Shown one piece after another: positions 8,231 to 18,140 of a stretch of DNA of 64,000 nt (position 1 is the first letter of the stretch; each line of letters starts with the position of its first letter). The notes below the pieces were generated by a model. That model saw only the letters and a list, made by a program, of their open reading frames with translations. It was not told the DNA's origin and did not search any database. Source of the DNA: Senegalimassilia anaerobia JC110 (GTDB lineage: Bacteria; Actinomycetota; Coriobacteriia; Coriobacteriales; Eggerthellaceae); contig NZ_HE611015.1 in the NCBI RefSeq assembly GCF_000236865.1, positions 151,983 through 215,982 on the forward strand. The letters are read 5' to 3'. Both the position numbers and the translations under genes were made by a program.

Positions 8231-9506
8231 GAACGCGCACGTGATCGACCCGCAGGTCGGTCTGAACGAAACCGCCGACATCCTCATCCGCGACGGCAAG
8301 ATCGTCGAGGTCGGTCAGGGTCTCACCCTGGAGAAGGGCGTCGAGCGCGACCTGGCTGGCAAGATCGTCGTCCCGGGCCTGGTGGACATGCATGTGCATC
8401 TGCGCGAGCCGGGTTTCGAGCAGAAGGAAGACATCGCCAGCGGCACCCGCGCCGCAGCCCATGGCGGCTTCACGGCGGTTTGCGCCATGCCCAACACCAA
8501 CCCGGTCGTCGACAACGCCGTCGCCGTCGAGTATGTGAAATCCATCGCCGCTCAGGCCGGCAAGTGCCGCGTGCACGTGTCGGGCTCCTGCTCGCAGGGC
8601 CTGAAGGGCGAGACGCTCTCCGAGATGGGCGACATGGCCGCACACGGCGCCGTCGCGTTCACCGATGACGGCCGCGGCATCCAGGCGGCCGGCATGATGC
8701 GCCGCGTCATGGATTACGCCAGCCAGTTCGGCTGCGTGGTCATGAGCCACTGCCAGGACGAGGACCTGGTTGGCGACGGTCAGGTCAACGAGGGCGTCGC
8801 CTCCACGCGCCTGGGTCTTCTGGGCTGGCCGGCTGAAGGCGAGGAGCTGCAGATCGCTCGCGATATCGCGCTGTGCCGCCTGACCGGCTGCAAGCTGCAT
8901 ATCCAGCACATCTCCACCGCTCGCGGCCTTGACATGGTCCGTGCCGCTAAGGCCGAGGGCCTGCCGGTCACCTGTGAGGTCACCCCGCATCACCTGTTCC
9001 TTACCGAGGACAACATCGGCGACGATTACTCCACGGCGCTCAAGGTCAACCCGCCGCTGCGCACGGCTTCCGACGCTGAAGCCCTTATCGCCGGCGTGGT
9101 CGACGGCACCGTCGACGCCATCGTCACCGACCATGCCCCGCACACCGCATGGGAGAAGGACCGCGAGTTCGAGCTGGCGCCGTTCGGCATGATCGGCCTG
9201 GAAACCAGCCTGGGCCTGGTCATTACCAATCTGGTCGCCACCGGCAAGATCACCTGGGAGCGCATGACCGAGCTCATGGGAGCCAACCAGCGCGCTATCC
9301 TGGGCGTGGAGCGCGTGGCCCTCGAGGCCGGCAGCACCGCCGACCTGACGGTCATCGACCCTGAGGCCGCCTGGACCGTCGACGCTGCGGATTTCTGCAG
9401 CAAGGCGAAGAACTCCGGCTTCATTGGGGCCGAGCTCACCGGCCGTGCAACCGACGTGTACGTCGGCGGCTACGCCACCATGGAAGACGGCAAGATCGTC
9501 GAATAG
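8214..9506 (+). CDS. pyrC: Dihydroorotase
   Basis: PyrC cyclises carbamoyl aspartate to dihydroorotate. The 430-residue protein is of the long, amidohydrolase-type (type I) class. It shows the metal motif DMHVHLREPGFEQKED, KVNPPLRT and TDHAPHTAWEK. The ATG at 8214 follows GGAGGG and sits inside the end of pyrB; the TTG at 8199 would overlap the ribosome binding site. It is the last gene of this unit, with a strong terminator 28 bases later. Confidence 0.96.
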   Translation: MALLLKNAHVIDPQVGLNETADILIRDGKIVEVGQGLTLEKGVERDLAGKIVVPGLVDMHVHLREPGFEQKEDIASGTRAAAHGGFTAVCAMPNTNPVVDNAVAVEYVKSIAAQAGKCRVHVSGSCSQGLKGETLSEMGDMAAHGAVAFTDDGRGIQAAGMMRRVMDYASQFGCVVMSHCQDEDLVGDGQVNEGVASTRLGLLGWPAEGEELQIARDIALCRLTGCKLHIQHISTARGLDMVRAAKAEGLPVTCEVTPHHLFLTEDNIGDDYSTALKVNPPLRTASDAEALIAGVVDGTVDAIVTDHAPHTAWEKDREFELAPFGMIGLETSLGLVITNLVATGKITWERMTELMGANQRAILGVERVALEAGSTADLTVIDPEAAWTVDAADFCSKAKNSGFIGAELTGRATDVYVGGYATMEDGKIVE

Positions 9507-9534
9507 CGCCGGACTTTATCAGCGCATAAACGAA

Positions 9535-9570
9535 GGGACGTCCTGGACGGAATCCGGGACGTCCCTTTTT
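9535..9570 (+). terminator. Intrinsic terminator after pyrC
   Basis: GGGACGTCC (9535-9543) pairs with GGACGTCCC (9557-9565) and is followed by TTTTT. It separates pyrC from the convergent MFS gene and closes the pyrR-pyrB-pyrC unit. Confidence 0.88.
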
Positions 9571-9611
9571 GCGTTCGAATAGGTTAATTATGCTGTTGCA
9601 GGTGATTCTCG

Positions 9612-10799
9612 CTACTTGCGCAGCGCCCTCGTTGCGAAACCGGGGATCATGAAGACCATGGAGATGGCGAAACCGACCATAAGCACGGTGCTTAAGGCCA
9701 GCGTGTTGGCGATGGTGCTCATGGCGATGCTCACCACGGTGGAGCCTACATAGCCGGTGAAGTTGATGAGCGACACCACGCTTGCGCTGTCGGCGGGATC
9801 GCTATAATTGATGAGCATGTGCATGCTAGCCGACAGCAGGATGCCGGTGGAAACGCTGAACACGCCATCGGCGATCAGGAACGGCACCGTCATGCCCTTC
9901 GTCAACGTGAACCACAAGATCGCGTAGGTGACGCACAGCAATGCCGTGCCACCGTATACGGCGAAACGCGTGGTGGTGCGGGCGGACATGGGGCCTCCTA
10001 GGGCGCTCGGGGCCATGGCCAGCGCAAACATGAGCGCGGGGATCAGCGGGTCGGTTGACTGGAAGTACGCCACAGCGGCAGGGGTTGACAGCGATTGGAA
10101 AAACACACCGGTGCCCCAAGCCGCGATATAGCATCCTGCAGCAAGCGGGAATACCGGACGAAGGTTCTTCGGGATATGCACGAGCGGTTTGATGGCCTTG
10201 CGGATGGTGATCCGCTGCGTGACCGTTTCCTGTGCAAGCGGAAGCAGGATGGCATTGAGCATCATCAGCACGATGAGCACGGCGAACATGGGGATATAGT
10301 TGCGCGAGAACGTGGCGTATATGCCGATGCCCAAAGACCCGATCATCATGCCGATCAGGCATCCGGTGCTGGCGATGGTGGTGCCGAAGGTGCGATAGCG
10401 CTGCGAGGTGCAGTCGAGCATGAAAGCCGAGGTTGCACTCATGGTAAGACCGCACGATATGCCTTGCACCATACGGGCGATCTGCAAGGCGGCCCCGTTA
10501 GGCAGCCAGATATACAGCGCGCAGGCAAGCGAGCCGAATAGCAGGGCAGCGGCCACAAGCGGCCTGCGACCGAGCGCATCCGAGAGCGACCCTCCTAGGA
10601 ATAACGTGGTCAGTACTCCGGTAAGATAGGAAACCATGGTCAACGAGATGTCGGCGTCGGTCAGCCCCAGGGCTATCTTGTACTCGGCATACAGCGGCAC
10701 AGGCACCGCCACCGCGGCGAAGGTCAGCAGCATGGCGCACGCCGCGATGATGGCGCTTCTTAAGTCTTTCGCGTTCGATGCTTCGCAGTTTTCGGTCAT
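9612..10799 (-). CDS. MFS transporter, copy 1 of a paralogous pair
   Basis: This 395-residue protein has about 12 hydrophobic segments and the MFS signature between helices 2 and 3 (GGSLSDALGRRP). The start ATG at 10799 follows GAGGAGGGGAC. Compared by eye with the neighbouring gene at 10893-12089, long stretches match: MSATSAF, DCTSxRxRTFG, IASTG, FFQSLSTPA, ALAMAPSALGGP, GYVGSTVVS. The two arose by duplication. Both lie on the minus strand inside the pyrimidine region. The substrate is unknown; location alone does not justify calling it a uracil or nucleoside carrier. Confidence 0.85.
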   Translation of the reverse strand: MTENCEASNAKDLRSAIIAACAMLLTFAAVAVPVPLYAEYKIALGLTDADISLTMVSYLTGVLTTLFLGGSLSDALGRRPLVAAALLFGSLACALYIWLPNGAALQIARMVQGISCGLTMSATSAFMLDCTSQRYRTFGTTIASTGCLIGMMIGSLGIGIYATFSRNYIPMFAVLIVLMMLNAILLPLAQETVTQRITIRKAIKPLVHIPKNLRPVFPLAAGCYIAAWGTGVFFQSLSTPAAVAYFQSTDPLIPALMFALAMAPSALGGPMSARTTTRFAVYGGTALLCVTYAILWFTLTKGMTVPFLIADGVFSVSTGILLSASMHMLINYSDPADSASVVSLINFTGYVGSTVVSIAMSTIANTLALSTVLMVGFAISMVFMIPGFATRALRK

Positions 10800-10892
10800 G
10801 TCCCCTCCTCGTCATTGCCAGCCCGTCGCATTGCATGGGGGAGCGTCGAAACGCATTTCCCTATCCGGACGCGAAGGCTCTTTCGCTTACAG

Positions 10893-12089
10893 TTATCGCT
10901 TATGCTTGGCCATGGATATGCATCCCGGCACGATGGAGATGGCGGCCAGGAGCGCGATGAAGGCGTACACCGTTGCCAGGTCGAATGTGGCGGTGAGCCC
11001 TGTTTGAATGGCTGAGACCACGGTCGACCCCACATAGCCGGTCAGGTTGGCAAGTGTCACCACGCTGGCGTTTTCCTGCGGCGTCGATGCGCTGATGAGC
11101 ATATGCAGGCTCGATGACAGGATCATGCCCGTAGTGACCGCGAACACCACCTCGAGCACCAGATAGGGGACCAAAAGCCCCAAAACCATGCAAACCCCTA
11201 GAGCCACGATCGCGCCGAACATGATGATGTAGCCGACGATCATTGAGGATCGCGTGCCCATGCGTGCTGAAACAGGGCCTCCGAGCGCGCTCGGGGCCAT
11301 GGCCAAGGCAAGCACGAGGGACGGGATGAGCGGATCGGTTGCCCCGAAGTAGTCGACCGAAGCCGGCGTGGAAAGCGATTGGAAGAAGAAGCCGACCGAC
11401 CAGGTGGAGATATAGCCGCCGGCCACGATGGGAAGCAGCTTGCGAAGATGCGCCGGCACGTGCGTCATCGGTTTAACGGCCTTTTTCCAGGTGATGCGGT
11501 TGTGCACCGTTTCGGGCGTGAAGGGAAGGGCGAGCATCGTGGCAAGCATGATCACGGCCATCACAGCGAATACCTGCCAGTAGGCGGTGGAAACGGTGGC
11601 GAAAAATCCGATGCCCAGTGAACCCACGGTAAGCCCGATCAGGTACCCCGTGCTTGCGATGGTCATGCCGAACGTGCGATGGCGCTCCGAGGTGCAGTCG
11701 ATCACGAACGCAGAGGTGGCGCTCATGGACAGCGCGCAGGAAACGCCCTGCACGAAACGGGCGAATTGCAGCATGGGGCCGCTTGATAGGCCGATGAACA
11801 GCAGGCAGCCGGCAACGCCGCAGGAAAGCGCGGCGCCCACCGTGGGCCTGCGCCCGGATGCGTCCGAAAGCGATCCGGCAAAGAACAGGACGGAAAGCAC
11901 GCCGAACAGGTACATGACGATGGTCATGGAAACATCTGAGGCGGTAAGACCCAGCTGTTGCTGCCACGTGGCGTACAGCGGTATGGGCGCGGAGGCGGCC
12001 GCGAACACCGTCACCAAAGCCACCGTTCCCACGATGGCGCCGCGCATCGCACCTGGAGGTTGGCTTGCCGCCTGTTCATCGATCCCCAT
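10893..12089 (-). CDS. MFS transporter, copy 2 of a paralogous pair
   Basis: This 398-residue, 12-segment MFS protein has the helix 2-3 signature AGSLSDASGRRP. It is the upstream member of the minus-strand pair; copy 1 begins 93 bases after it, so they may be co-transcribed. The ATG at 12089 follows AGGGGAAACC. A perfect 10-base palindrome, ATTCCGGAAT, lies 17 bases upstream (12106-12115) and could be an operator. Function and substrate are unknown. The order pyrC, MFS pair, carA suggests an insertion that split an ancestral pyr operon. Confidence 0.85.
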   Translation of the reverse strand: MGIDEQAASQPPGAMRGAIVGTVALVTVFAAASAPIPLYATWQQQLGLTASDVSMTIVMYLFGVLSVLFFAGSLSDASGRRPTVGAALSCGVAGCLLFIGLSSGPMLQFARFVQGVSCALSMSATSAFVIDCTSERHRTFGMTIASTGYLIGLTVGSLGIGFFATVSTAYWQVFAVMAVIMLATMLALPFTPETVHNRITWKKAVKPMTHVPAHLRKLLPIVAGGYISTWSVGFFFQSLSTPASVDYFGATDPLIPSLVLALAMAPSALGGPVSARMGTRSSMIVGYIIMFGAIVALGVCMVLGLLVPYLVLEVVFAVTTGMILSSSLHMLISASTPQENASVVTLANLTGYVGSTVVSAIQTGLTATFDLATVYAFIALLAAISIVPGCISMAKHKR

Positions 12090-12105
12090 CGGTTTCCCCT
12101 TCCCG

Positions 12106-12115
12106 ATTCCGGAAT
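12106..12115 (-). promoter_or_regulatory. Small palindrome upstream of the MFS pair
   Basis: ATTCCGGAAT is a perfect palindrome just upstream of the ribosome binding site of the MFS gene on the minus strand. It is short and could occur by chance. Confidence 0.25.
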
Positions 12116-12456
12116 ATTTCCCCGTATAGCGAACATCCTACTACGTATGGGAGGTTCCCCTCAATGGGAAAGCGGGCCGAAATCCGCGTCCCACCAGGGG
12201 TTTATGTGCGCCTGCACAAAATCGGCAGCCAATTCCAATGCATATCACGTTAACAATAGGTAATAAAACTGCATAAGGCAAAGCAAAACAGCTATTCAGT
12301 TGTATACTCCTCCAAGTCCTTTAAGGGCGGTACGGAGAGACCGAAAAGGAATATGGCAGGCAATGGCCGGCTTTGATTACATGGTGTTCGGCCCACGACG
12401 TGGGGATTCGGCCTTGCGGAGTCGGTGCGCGCTTGCCATCACGAAAGGAGTTGCAT
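12116..12456 (+). promoter_or_regulatory. Promoter and leader region of carA-carB
   Basis: This is the divergent gap between the MFS pair and carA. A TATACT -10 element at 12303-12308 precedes the PyrR hairpin by nine bases; no clear -35 is seen. The remaining 106 bases up to the GTG start have no hairpin with a T-tract. ATGGCAGGC (12353-12361) could pair with GCTTGCCAT (12431-12439) just before the GAAAGGAG ribosome binding site, closing a large domain. No gene is seen in this stretch. Confidence 0.55.
12317..12350 (+). promoter_or_regulatory. PyrR-binding RNA hairpin (leader 2)
   Basis: Lower stem TCCTT (12317-12321) / AAGGA (12346-12350) and upper stem CGGT (12328-12331) / ACCG (12340-12343) close the loop ACGGAGAG. 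Shape, spacing and loop match leader 1 (6486-6519) almost base for base, which supports both as PyrR targets. No intrinsic terminator follows, so control may be at translation. Confidence 0.8.
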
Positions 12457-13815
12457 GTGAGCAACATCACAGAACAGCTGCTTCGCGGGACCTCGAAGGG
12501 GGTTGGCGCGAAGGCTGCGTTGGCTTTAGAAGATGGCACGGTGTTCTTCGGCACCTCGTGCGGTGCCGCGGGGGAGGCTTTTGGCGAGATATGCTTCAAC
12601 ACTTCGCTTGAGGGGTATCTCGAGGTGATCAGCGACCCCAGCTATGCAGGCCAGATCATCACGCTGACGTATCCTCAGATCGGCAACTACGGCGTGAACC
12701 TCGAGGACGCGCAATCGGGCAAGCCCGCACTGCGAGGGCTGGTGGTGCGCGATATGTGCGCAACGCCGAGCAATTGGCGCAGCGATATGGCGCTTGGCGA
12801 ATACCTTGAACGCAACGGCGTGGTGGCCATCGAGGACGTGGACACGCGCGCGCTCGTGCGCCACGTGCGCGATCATGGTGCCCAGCGCGCGATCATCTCC
12901 ACCGTAGATGATGATGCGGAAAGCCTGCTGGCGAAAGTGCGCGCGAGCGAGAGCATCGTGGGGCGAAACCTTGCTGCCACGGTGTCTTGCGAGCGTCCCT
13001 ATGCGCATACCGCCCACGATATGCCGGATAGCGTGAGGTTCGCCTTGGCCGAGGTTCCTGATGCCCGTTTCAAGGTGATCGCCTACGATTGCGGCGTGAA
13101 GCGCTCCATCCTCGATGGGCTCGTGCGCGCCGGATGCTCGGTGACGTGCGTGCCGTGGGATACGCCTGCCGAGGACGTGCTCGCGCAGCATCCCGATGGC
13201 GTGTTCTTAAGCAACGGACCCGGCGATCCAGATGCGGTCTCGGGCACGTATTCCCAGGTGGAGAAACTGCTCGGCAAGGTGCCGATGTTCGGCATCTGCC
13301 TCGGGCATCAGATGATGGGCAAAGCCGCCGGCGCCGATATCGAGAAGCTCAAGTTCGGTCATCGAGGCGGCAATCATCCCGTGATGAACCTTCTCACGCG
13401 CCGCGTGGAGATCACGGCTCAAAACCATGGGTTCGGCGTGCTGTTCCCCAGCATGGGCGAGCTTGTGCCCGAGCTATCGGGCGGGTATACCGAACATCAT
13501 GATGACCTGCGCTTTTGGGTACGCGCCGGCATCGCTCCCGTTGTGCGGAACGAGCGCTTCGGGCGCATTCGGCTGACCCACGTCAATCTCAACGACGGCA
13601 CCGTGGAGGGCGTGGCGTTTCTGGACGTTCCCGCATTCTGCGTGCAGTACCATCCCGAGGCCGCGCCGGGCCCGACCGATGCGCACTATCTGTTCACGGC
13701 GTTCGCGCGCTTGATGGAGGGACGCAAGGATTATCTGGACATCGACATCGCCGCCGATCGCTTGGCGGGATGGCGGTTCGGCGCCGAAGCAACGAAGGAG
13801 CTCGCGAATGCCTAA
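12457..13815 (+). CDS. carA: Carbamoyl phosphate synthase small (glutaminase) subunit
   Basis: CarA releases ammonia from glutamine and passes it to CarB. The N-terminal domain has [20 protein letters not shown] and the glutaminase domain has SNGPGDPD, the nucleophile Cys in [15 protein letters not shown], and His in [15 protein letters not shown]. At 452 residues it is longer than the usual 360-390. About 35 extra residues sit between the NHGFGV segment and [14 protein letters not shown] (bases about 13438-13569). The GTG at 12457 follows GAAAGGAG. It overlaps carB by eight bases. Confidence 0.95.
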   Translation: MSNITEQLLRGTSKGVGAKAALALEDGTVFFGTSCGAAGEAFGEICFNTSLEGYLEVISDPSYAGQIITLTYPQIGNYGVNLEDAQSGKPALRGLVVRDMCATPSNWRSDMALGEYLERNGVVAIEDVDTRALVRHVRDHGAQRAIISTVDDDAESLLAKVRASESIVGRNLAATVSCERPYAHTAHDMPDSVRFALAEVPDARFKVIAYDCGVKRSILDGLVRAGCSVTCVPWDTPAEDVLAQHPDGVFLSNGPGDPDAVSGTYSQVEKLLGKVPMFGICLGHQMMGKAAGADIEKLKFGHRGGNHPVMNLLTRRVEITAQNHGFGVLFPSMGELVPELSGGYTEHHDDLRFWVRAGIAPVVRNERFGRIRLTHVNLNDGTVEGVAFLDVPAFCVQYHPEAAPGPTDAHYLFTAFARLMEGRKDYLDIDIAADRLAGWRFGAEATKELANA

Positions 13816-16800
13816 ACGCAACGATATCGAAACCATCCTGGTCATCGGCTCGGGTCCCATCGTCATCGGTCAGGCGTGCGAATTCGATTACTCCGGCACG
13901 CAGGCGTGCAAGGTGCTCAAGGATGAGGGCTATCGCGTGGTGCTGGTCAATTCCAACCCGGCGACCATCATGACCGATCCCGCCATGGCCGACCGTACCT
14001 ATGTCGAGCCCATCACCGCCGAGTTCATCGAGCGGGTCATCGCTCGCGAGCATCCGGATGCGCTTCTGCCCACCTTGGGCGGGCAAACCGGTTTGAACGC
14101 CGCGGTTGAGCTGGCCGAATCCGGCATTCTTGAGAAATACGGCGTCGAGATGATCGGTTGCGACCTTGAAGCCATCAACCGCGGCGAGGACCGTAAGCTG
14201 TTCAACGAGTGCATGGCGGAGCTTGGCATCGAAACGGCCCGCAGCGATTATGCGTATCGCGTCGAGGATGCGCTGGCCATCGTGGAAAAGCTCGGATATC
14301 CGGTGGTTTTGCGCCCGAGCTTCACCATGGGCGGCGCTGGCGGCGGCATCGCGCACAACGAGGAGGAGCTGCGCTTGATCGTTTCGCAGGGCCTTGAGCT
14401 GTCGCCTGCCGGCGAGGTGCTCGTTGAAGAATCCATCAAAGGCTGGAAAGAATACGAGATGGAGGTCATGCGCGATAAGGCCGGAAACGGCATCATCGTC
14501 TGCTCCATCGAGAACCTAGACGCCATGGGCGTGCACACGGGCGATTCCATCACCGTTGCCCCTGCTCAAACGCTCAGCGACGTGGAATACCAGCGCATGC
14601 GCGCGGCAAGCTTGGCCATTCTCGAGAAGGTGGGCGTCGAGACGGGCGGATCGAACGTGCAGTTCGCCGTGAACCCGGAAAACGGGCGCATGGTGGTCAT
14701 CGAGATGAATCCCCGCGTATCTCGTTCTTCCGCGCTTGCATCGAAGGCGACCGGCTTCCCTATCGCCAAGGCCGCGGCGCGCCTTGCCGTCGGATACACG
14801 CTCGATGAGATCGTCAACGATATCACGAAGGCCACGCCTGCATGCTTCGAGCCTTCCATCGACTACTGCGTGGTGAAGGTTCCTCGCTTCGCGTTCGAGA
14901 AGTTCCAGGGCGCCGACGACGTGCTGTCCACGCGTATGAAGGCCGTGGGCGAGGTCATGGCGATCGGGCGTACGTTCGAGGAGGCGCTGGGCAAGGCCAT
15001 GCGCTCGCTGGAGAACGGGCGCGCCGGCTTGAACGCCGACGGCAAATGCAAGGAGATATTGGGGCAGGACGGCTTCGATGAGCTGGTCGGGCGCCCCACG
15101 CAAGACCGCATCTTCTACATGGCAGAGGCGTTGCGCCGCGGGTGGGGCGCGCAGCGCTTGCATGAGGCCACGGGCATCGACCCATGGTTCATCGACCGCA
15201 TGCGCGATATCGTCACCATCGAGGAGAACCTTCGCGGGATGTCGCTCGACCGCCTTGACGCGCAGGCCTTCCGGCTGCTCAAGCGCATGGGCCTATCCGA
15301 CGTGCAGATCGGGCATCTGACCGGGGCTGATGAGCTTGAGGTGCGTGCTCGCCGCAAGCAGCTCGGCATCGTGCCCGCGTTCAAGACGGTCGACACCTGC
15401 GCCGCCGAGTTCCCTGGCACCACGGCATACCACTACAAGACCTATGATGCCGACGAAAACGAGGCCGTGCCCACGCCGGGTCGCAAGAGCGTCATGATCT
15501 TGGGCGCCGGGCCGAACCGTATCGGGCAGGGCATCGAGTTCGATTACTGCTGCGTGCATGCCAGCTATGCGCTTCGCGATGCCGGGTACGAGACGATCAT
15601 GGTCAACTGCAACCCCGAGACCGTGTCGACCGATTACGATACCTCCGACAAGCTGTACTTCGAGCCGCTTACGTTCGAGGACGTCATGGACATCGTCGAC
15701 ATCGAGCAGCCCGAGGGCGTCGTGGTCACGCTAGGTGGGCAAACCCCGCTGAAGCTGGCGGCGGCGCTGCAGGAAGCCGGCGTCAACATCATGGGCACGA
15801 AGCCCGAGGCGATCGACCTTGCCGAGGATCGCGACCGGTTCCGCGCTGTATGCGATGAGCTTGCCATCGCATATCCGGCAGCTGGGCAGGCGACCACCAT
15901 CGATCAGGCGAGAAAGGTGGCTGCCGACATCGGATTCCCGCTGCTCGTGCGCCCGAGCTACGTGCTCGGCGGACGCGGCATGGGCATCGTTTACAACGAT
16001 GGCCAGTTGAAGCGCTATATGGCCGAGGCGGCCAAGATCACGCCGGATCATCCGGTGTATCTCGACCGCTTCCTTGAGGGAGCCGTGGAGCTGGACCTTG
16101 ACGCCCTGTGCGACGGCACCGAGACCTATGTCGGCGCGATCATGGAGCACATCGAGATGGCGGGCATCCATTCCGGCGACTCGGCGTGCTGCACGCCGCC
16201 GTTCTCGCTCTCGGACGCCATTCAGGCGCAGTTGCGTTCCATCGCGCGCCGCCTGGCGCTCCGTTTGGGCGTGGTGGGCCTGCTCAACATCCAGTTTGCC
16301 ATCAAGGACCAGGTCATCTACATGATCGAGGCCAATCCGCGCGCCAGCCGCACCGTGCCGTTCGCCTCGAAGGCAACCGGGGTTCCCTTGGCCCAGGCCG
16401 CGGCCCGCATTATGGCGGGGGAGAGCATCGCCGATCTGCACTTGCCCAGCGACGAGCGTCGCCTTGACCATTTCAGCGTCAAGGAGGCGGTCATGCCCTT
16501 CGGCCGGTTCCCGGGCGCGGATACCATCCTCGGACCTGAGATGAAGTCGACCGGCGAGGTCATGGGCATCGCGGAGAACTTCCCCTGCGCGTTCGACAAG
16601 ACGCAGCTTGCCATCAGCTACAAGCTCCCCGAAGGGGGGACGGTGTTCGTGAGCGTGTGCGATCGCGACAAGCGCGGCATCGTGCCTATCGCGCGCGATT
16701 TCGTGCGACTCGGCTTCCGCATCGTGGCAACCGAGGGCACATCGCGTGCGCTGCGGGCTGCCGGTGTAGACTGTACACCGGTTAAGAAAATCAGCGAAGG

Positions 16801-17062
16801 GGCGCCCAACGTGCTCGACATGCTGATCGCCGGCGAGATCGCGCTCATGATCAACACGCCGTTCGGGCATGCCACCCGTGACGATGGCTATGAGCTTCGA
16901 ACCGAGGCGGTCAAGCACGGCGTCACGCAGATCACCACGCTTGCGGGCGCCCAGGCCATGGCGGCGGGTTTGGAGGCCATGCGCGCCAACGGCCTGTCGG
17001 CGATCGCGCTGCAGGATCTTCCGCAGCATCCTTTGCCGCTAGAGGGGGGTTCGGCGCGGTAA
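13808..17062 (+). CDS. carB: Carbamoyl phosphate synthase large subunit
   Basis: CarB makes carbamoyl phosphate from bicarbonate, ammonia and two ATP. The 1084-residue length is normal. The two homologous ATP-grasp halves are visible: [20 protein letters not shown] at the start and [20 protein letters not shown] near residue 560, each followed by a ...NPxTxxTDxxxxD... segment. A C-terminal MGS-like allosteric domain contains [14 protein letters not shown]. It starts inside the end of carA (ATGCCTAA). A GC-rich hairpin follows 60 bases downstream. Confidence 0.97.
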   Translation: MPKRNDIETILVIGSGPIVIGQACEFDYSGTQACKVLKDEGYRVVLVNSNPATIMTDPAMADRTYVEPITAEFIERVIAREHPDALLPTLGGQTGLNAAVELAESGILEKYGVEMIGCDLEAINRGEDRKLFNECMAELGIETARSDYAYRVEDALAIVEKLGYPVVLRPSFTMGGAGGGIAHNEEELRLIVSQGLELSPAGEVLVEESIKGWKEYEMEVMRDKAGNGIIVCSIENLDAMGVHTGDSITVAPAQTLSDVEYQRMRAASLAILEKVGVETGGSNVQFAVNPENGRMVVIEMNPRVSRSSALASKATGFPIAKAAARLAVGYTLDEIVNDITKATPACFEPSIDYCVVKVPRFAFEKFQGADDVLSTRMKAVGEVMAIGRTFEEALGKAMRSLENGRAGLNADGKCKEILGQDGFDELVGRPTQDRIFYMAEALRRGWGAQRLHEATGIDPWFIDRMRDIVTIEENLRGMSLDRLDAQAFRLLKRMGLSDVQIGHLTGADELEVRARRKQLGIVPAFKTVDTCAAEFPGTTAYHYKTYDADENEAVPTPGRKSVMILGAGPNRIGQGIEFDYCCVHASYALRDAGYETIMVNCNPETVSTDYDTSDKLYFEPLTFEDVMDIVDIEQPEGVVVTLGGQTPLKLAAALQEAGVNIMGTKPEAIDLAEDRDRFRAVCDELAIAYPAAGQATTIDQARKVAADIGFPLLVRPSYVLGGRGMGIVYNDGQLKRYMAEAAKITPDHPVYLDRFLEGAVELDLDALCDGTETYVGAIMEHIEMAGIHSGDSACCTPPFSLSDAIQAQLRSIARRLALRLGVVGLLNIQFAIKDQVIYMIEANPRASRTVPFASKATGVPLAQAAARIMAGESIADLHLPSDERRLDHFSVKEAVMPFGRFPGADTILGPEMKSTGEVMGIAENFPCAFDKTQLAISYKLPEGGTVFVSVCDRDKRGIVPIARDFVRLGFRIVATEGTSRALRAAGVDCTPVKKISEGAPNVLDMLIAGEIALMINTPFGHATRDDGYELRTEAVKHGVTQITTLAGAQAMAAGLEAMRANGLSAIALQDLPQHPLPLEGGSAR

Positions 17063-17122
17063 GGCGCACGGATCTCGCCGCGCAATCCGGCGGGGAAGCG
17101 GTGTCGGGAGGCGGCTTCGCGT

Positions 17123-17160
17123 GGCGGCGCCCTGCATGCATTGCGGGGCGCCGCCGCTTT
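17123..17160 (+). terminator. GC-rich hairpin after carB
   Basis: GGCGGCGCCC (17123-17132) pairs perfectly with GGGCGCCGCC (17146-17155), followed by GCTTT. The T-tract is weak, but the stem is very stable; it probably ends or reduces transcription between carB and pyrK. Confidence 0.6.
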
Positions 17161-17333
17161 CACCGTCGTTTCGAGCCTGCAGCTTCTTGCTTTCGCGGTC
17201 GGGCGCTTCGGGCCCGCTCGTGGTGCGTTTGCGTTCGACTTGTCGGCATGTGCCCCTGCCAGCTGCTGCAATGGTACAATCGCTCCCAACGTAGCAAGGG
17301 CCGCATCGCGGCCACCGTGACGGAAGGAGCCCT

Positions 17334-18140
17334 GTGGCGCTTGTGAACGAGCGGGTCCGCATTCTGGAAAACGAATGCGTGGGTCCGAATCTGTATCTCA
17401 TGACGCTTTCCTCGCCGGCCATCGCGGCCGCGATCGAACCCGGTCAATTCGTGCATATGAAGATTCCCGGAATGGAAGGCCATGTGCTGCGCCGCCCGTT
17501 CTCGGTGTACGCGGCCGATACGGCCGGCGGCACGCTCGACGTGCTGTACCAAACGGTGGGCTTCGGCACGAACCATCTTGCCGCGCTTGCCCCCGATGTG
17601 GCTAATGAAATCGAATCCGCCGAGCTTATCGGGCCAGTCGGTCGTCGCTGGCAGGCGCCCGCCGGTACGCAGCGCGCGCTGCTCGTGGGCGGCGGCGTGG
17701 GTGCGGCCCCGCTGTTCATGCTGTGCCAGGAGCTCGTCGGCTCCGGCGTGCACGTGGACGTGGTGCTCGGCGCGCAAACCGCCGATGCGCTCGTGTGCTT
17801 GAAGCGCTACGAGCAGCTTCTGTCTCGCGATGTGCGCGTGGCAACCGACGATGGCACGCTCGGCCGTAAGGGCTTCTGCACCTCCTTGGTGCAGGAAGCG
17901 CTTGCCGCCGGCGTCGACGGCGCGCCGTATCAGTACGTGGCGTGCTGCGGCCCCGAGCCCCTTATGAAGATCGTGGCCGGTCAGGCGGCCGAGGCCGGCG
18001 TGCCGTGCCAAATCTCCCTGGAAAAGCGCATGGCCTGCGGCGTTGGCGCGTGCCTGTCGTGCGTGGTGGACACAGTCGACGGCAAGAAGCGCTCGTGCGT
18101 CGACGGCCCGGTGTTCGATGCAGAAAAGGTGGTGTGGTAG
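17334..18140 (+). CDS. pyrK: Dihydroorotate dehydrogenase B electron transfer subunit
   Basis: PyrK carries FAD and a [2Fe-2S] cluster and passes electrons from PyrD to NAD+. The 268-residue protein shows the FAD motif LRRPFSVY, the NAD motif GGGVGAAPLFML, and a C-terminal cluster-binding segment with four Cys (ACGVGACLSC, then CVDGPVFD). The GTG at 17334 follows GGAAGGAG. It abuts pyrD with no gap, fitting the class 1B heterotetramer usual in anaerobes and Gram-positive bacteria. The upstream 270-base gap has a TACAAT -10-like element at 17275-17280 but no PyrR hairpin. Confidence 0.95.
   Translation: MALVNERVRILENECVGPNLYLMTLSSPAIAAAIEPGQFVHMKIPGMEGHVLRRPFSVYAADTAGGTLDVLYQTVGFGTNHLAALAPDVANEIESAELIGPVGRRWQAPAGTQRALLVGGGVGAAPLFMLCQELVGSGVHVDVVLGAQTADALVCLKRYEQLLSRDVRVATDDGTLGRKGFCTSLVQEALAAGVDGAPYQYVACCGPEPLMKIVAGQAAEAGVPCQISLEKRMACGVGACLSCVVDTVDGKKRSCVDGPVFDAEKVVW

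Noticed and set aside
17063-17333. Third PyrR hairpin upstream of pyrK
   Set aside because: No GAGAG loop with flanking CGGT/ACCG stem was found in this gap.
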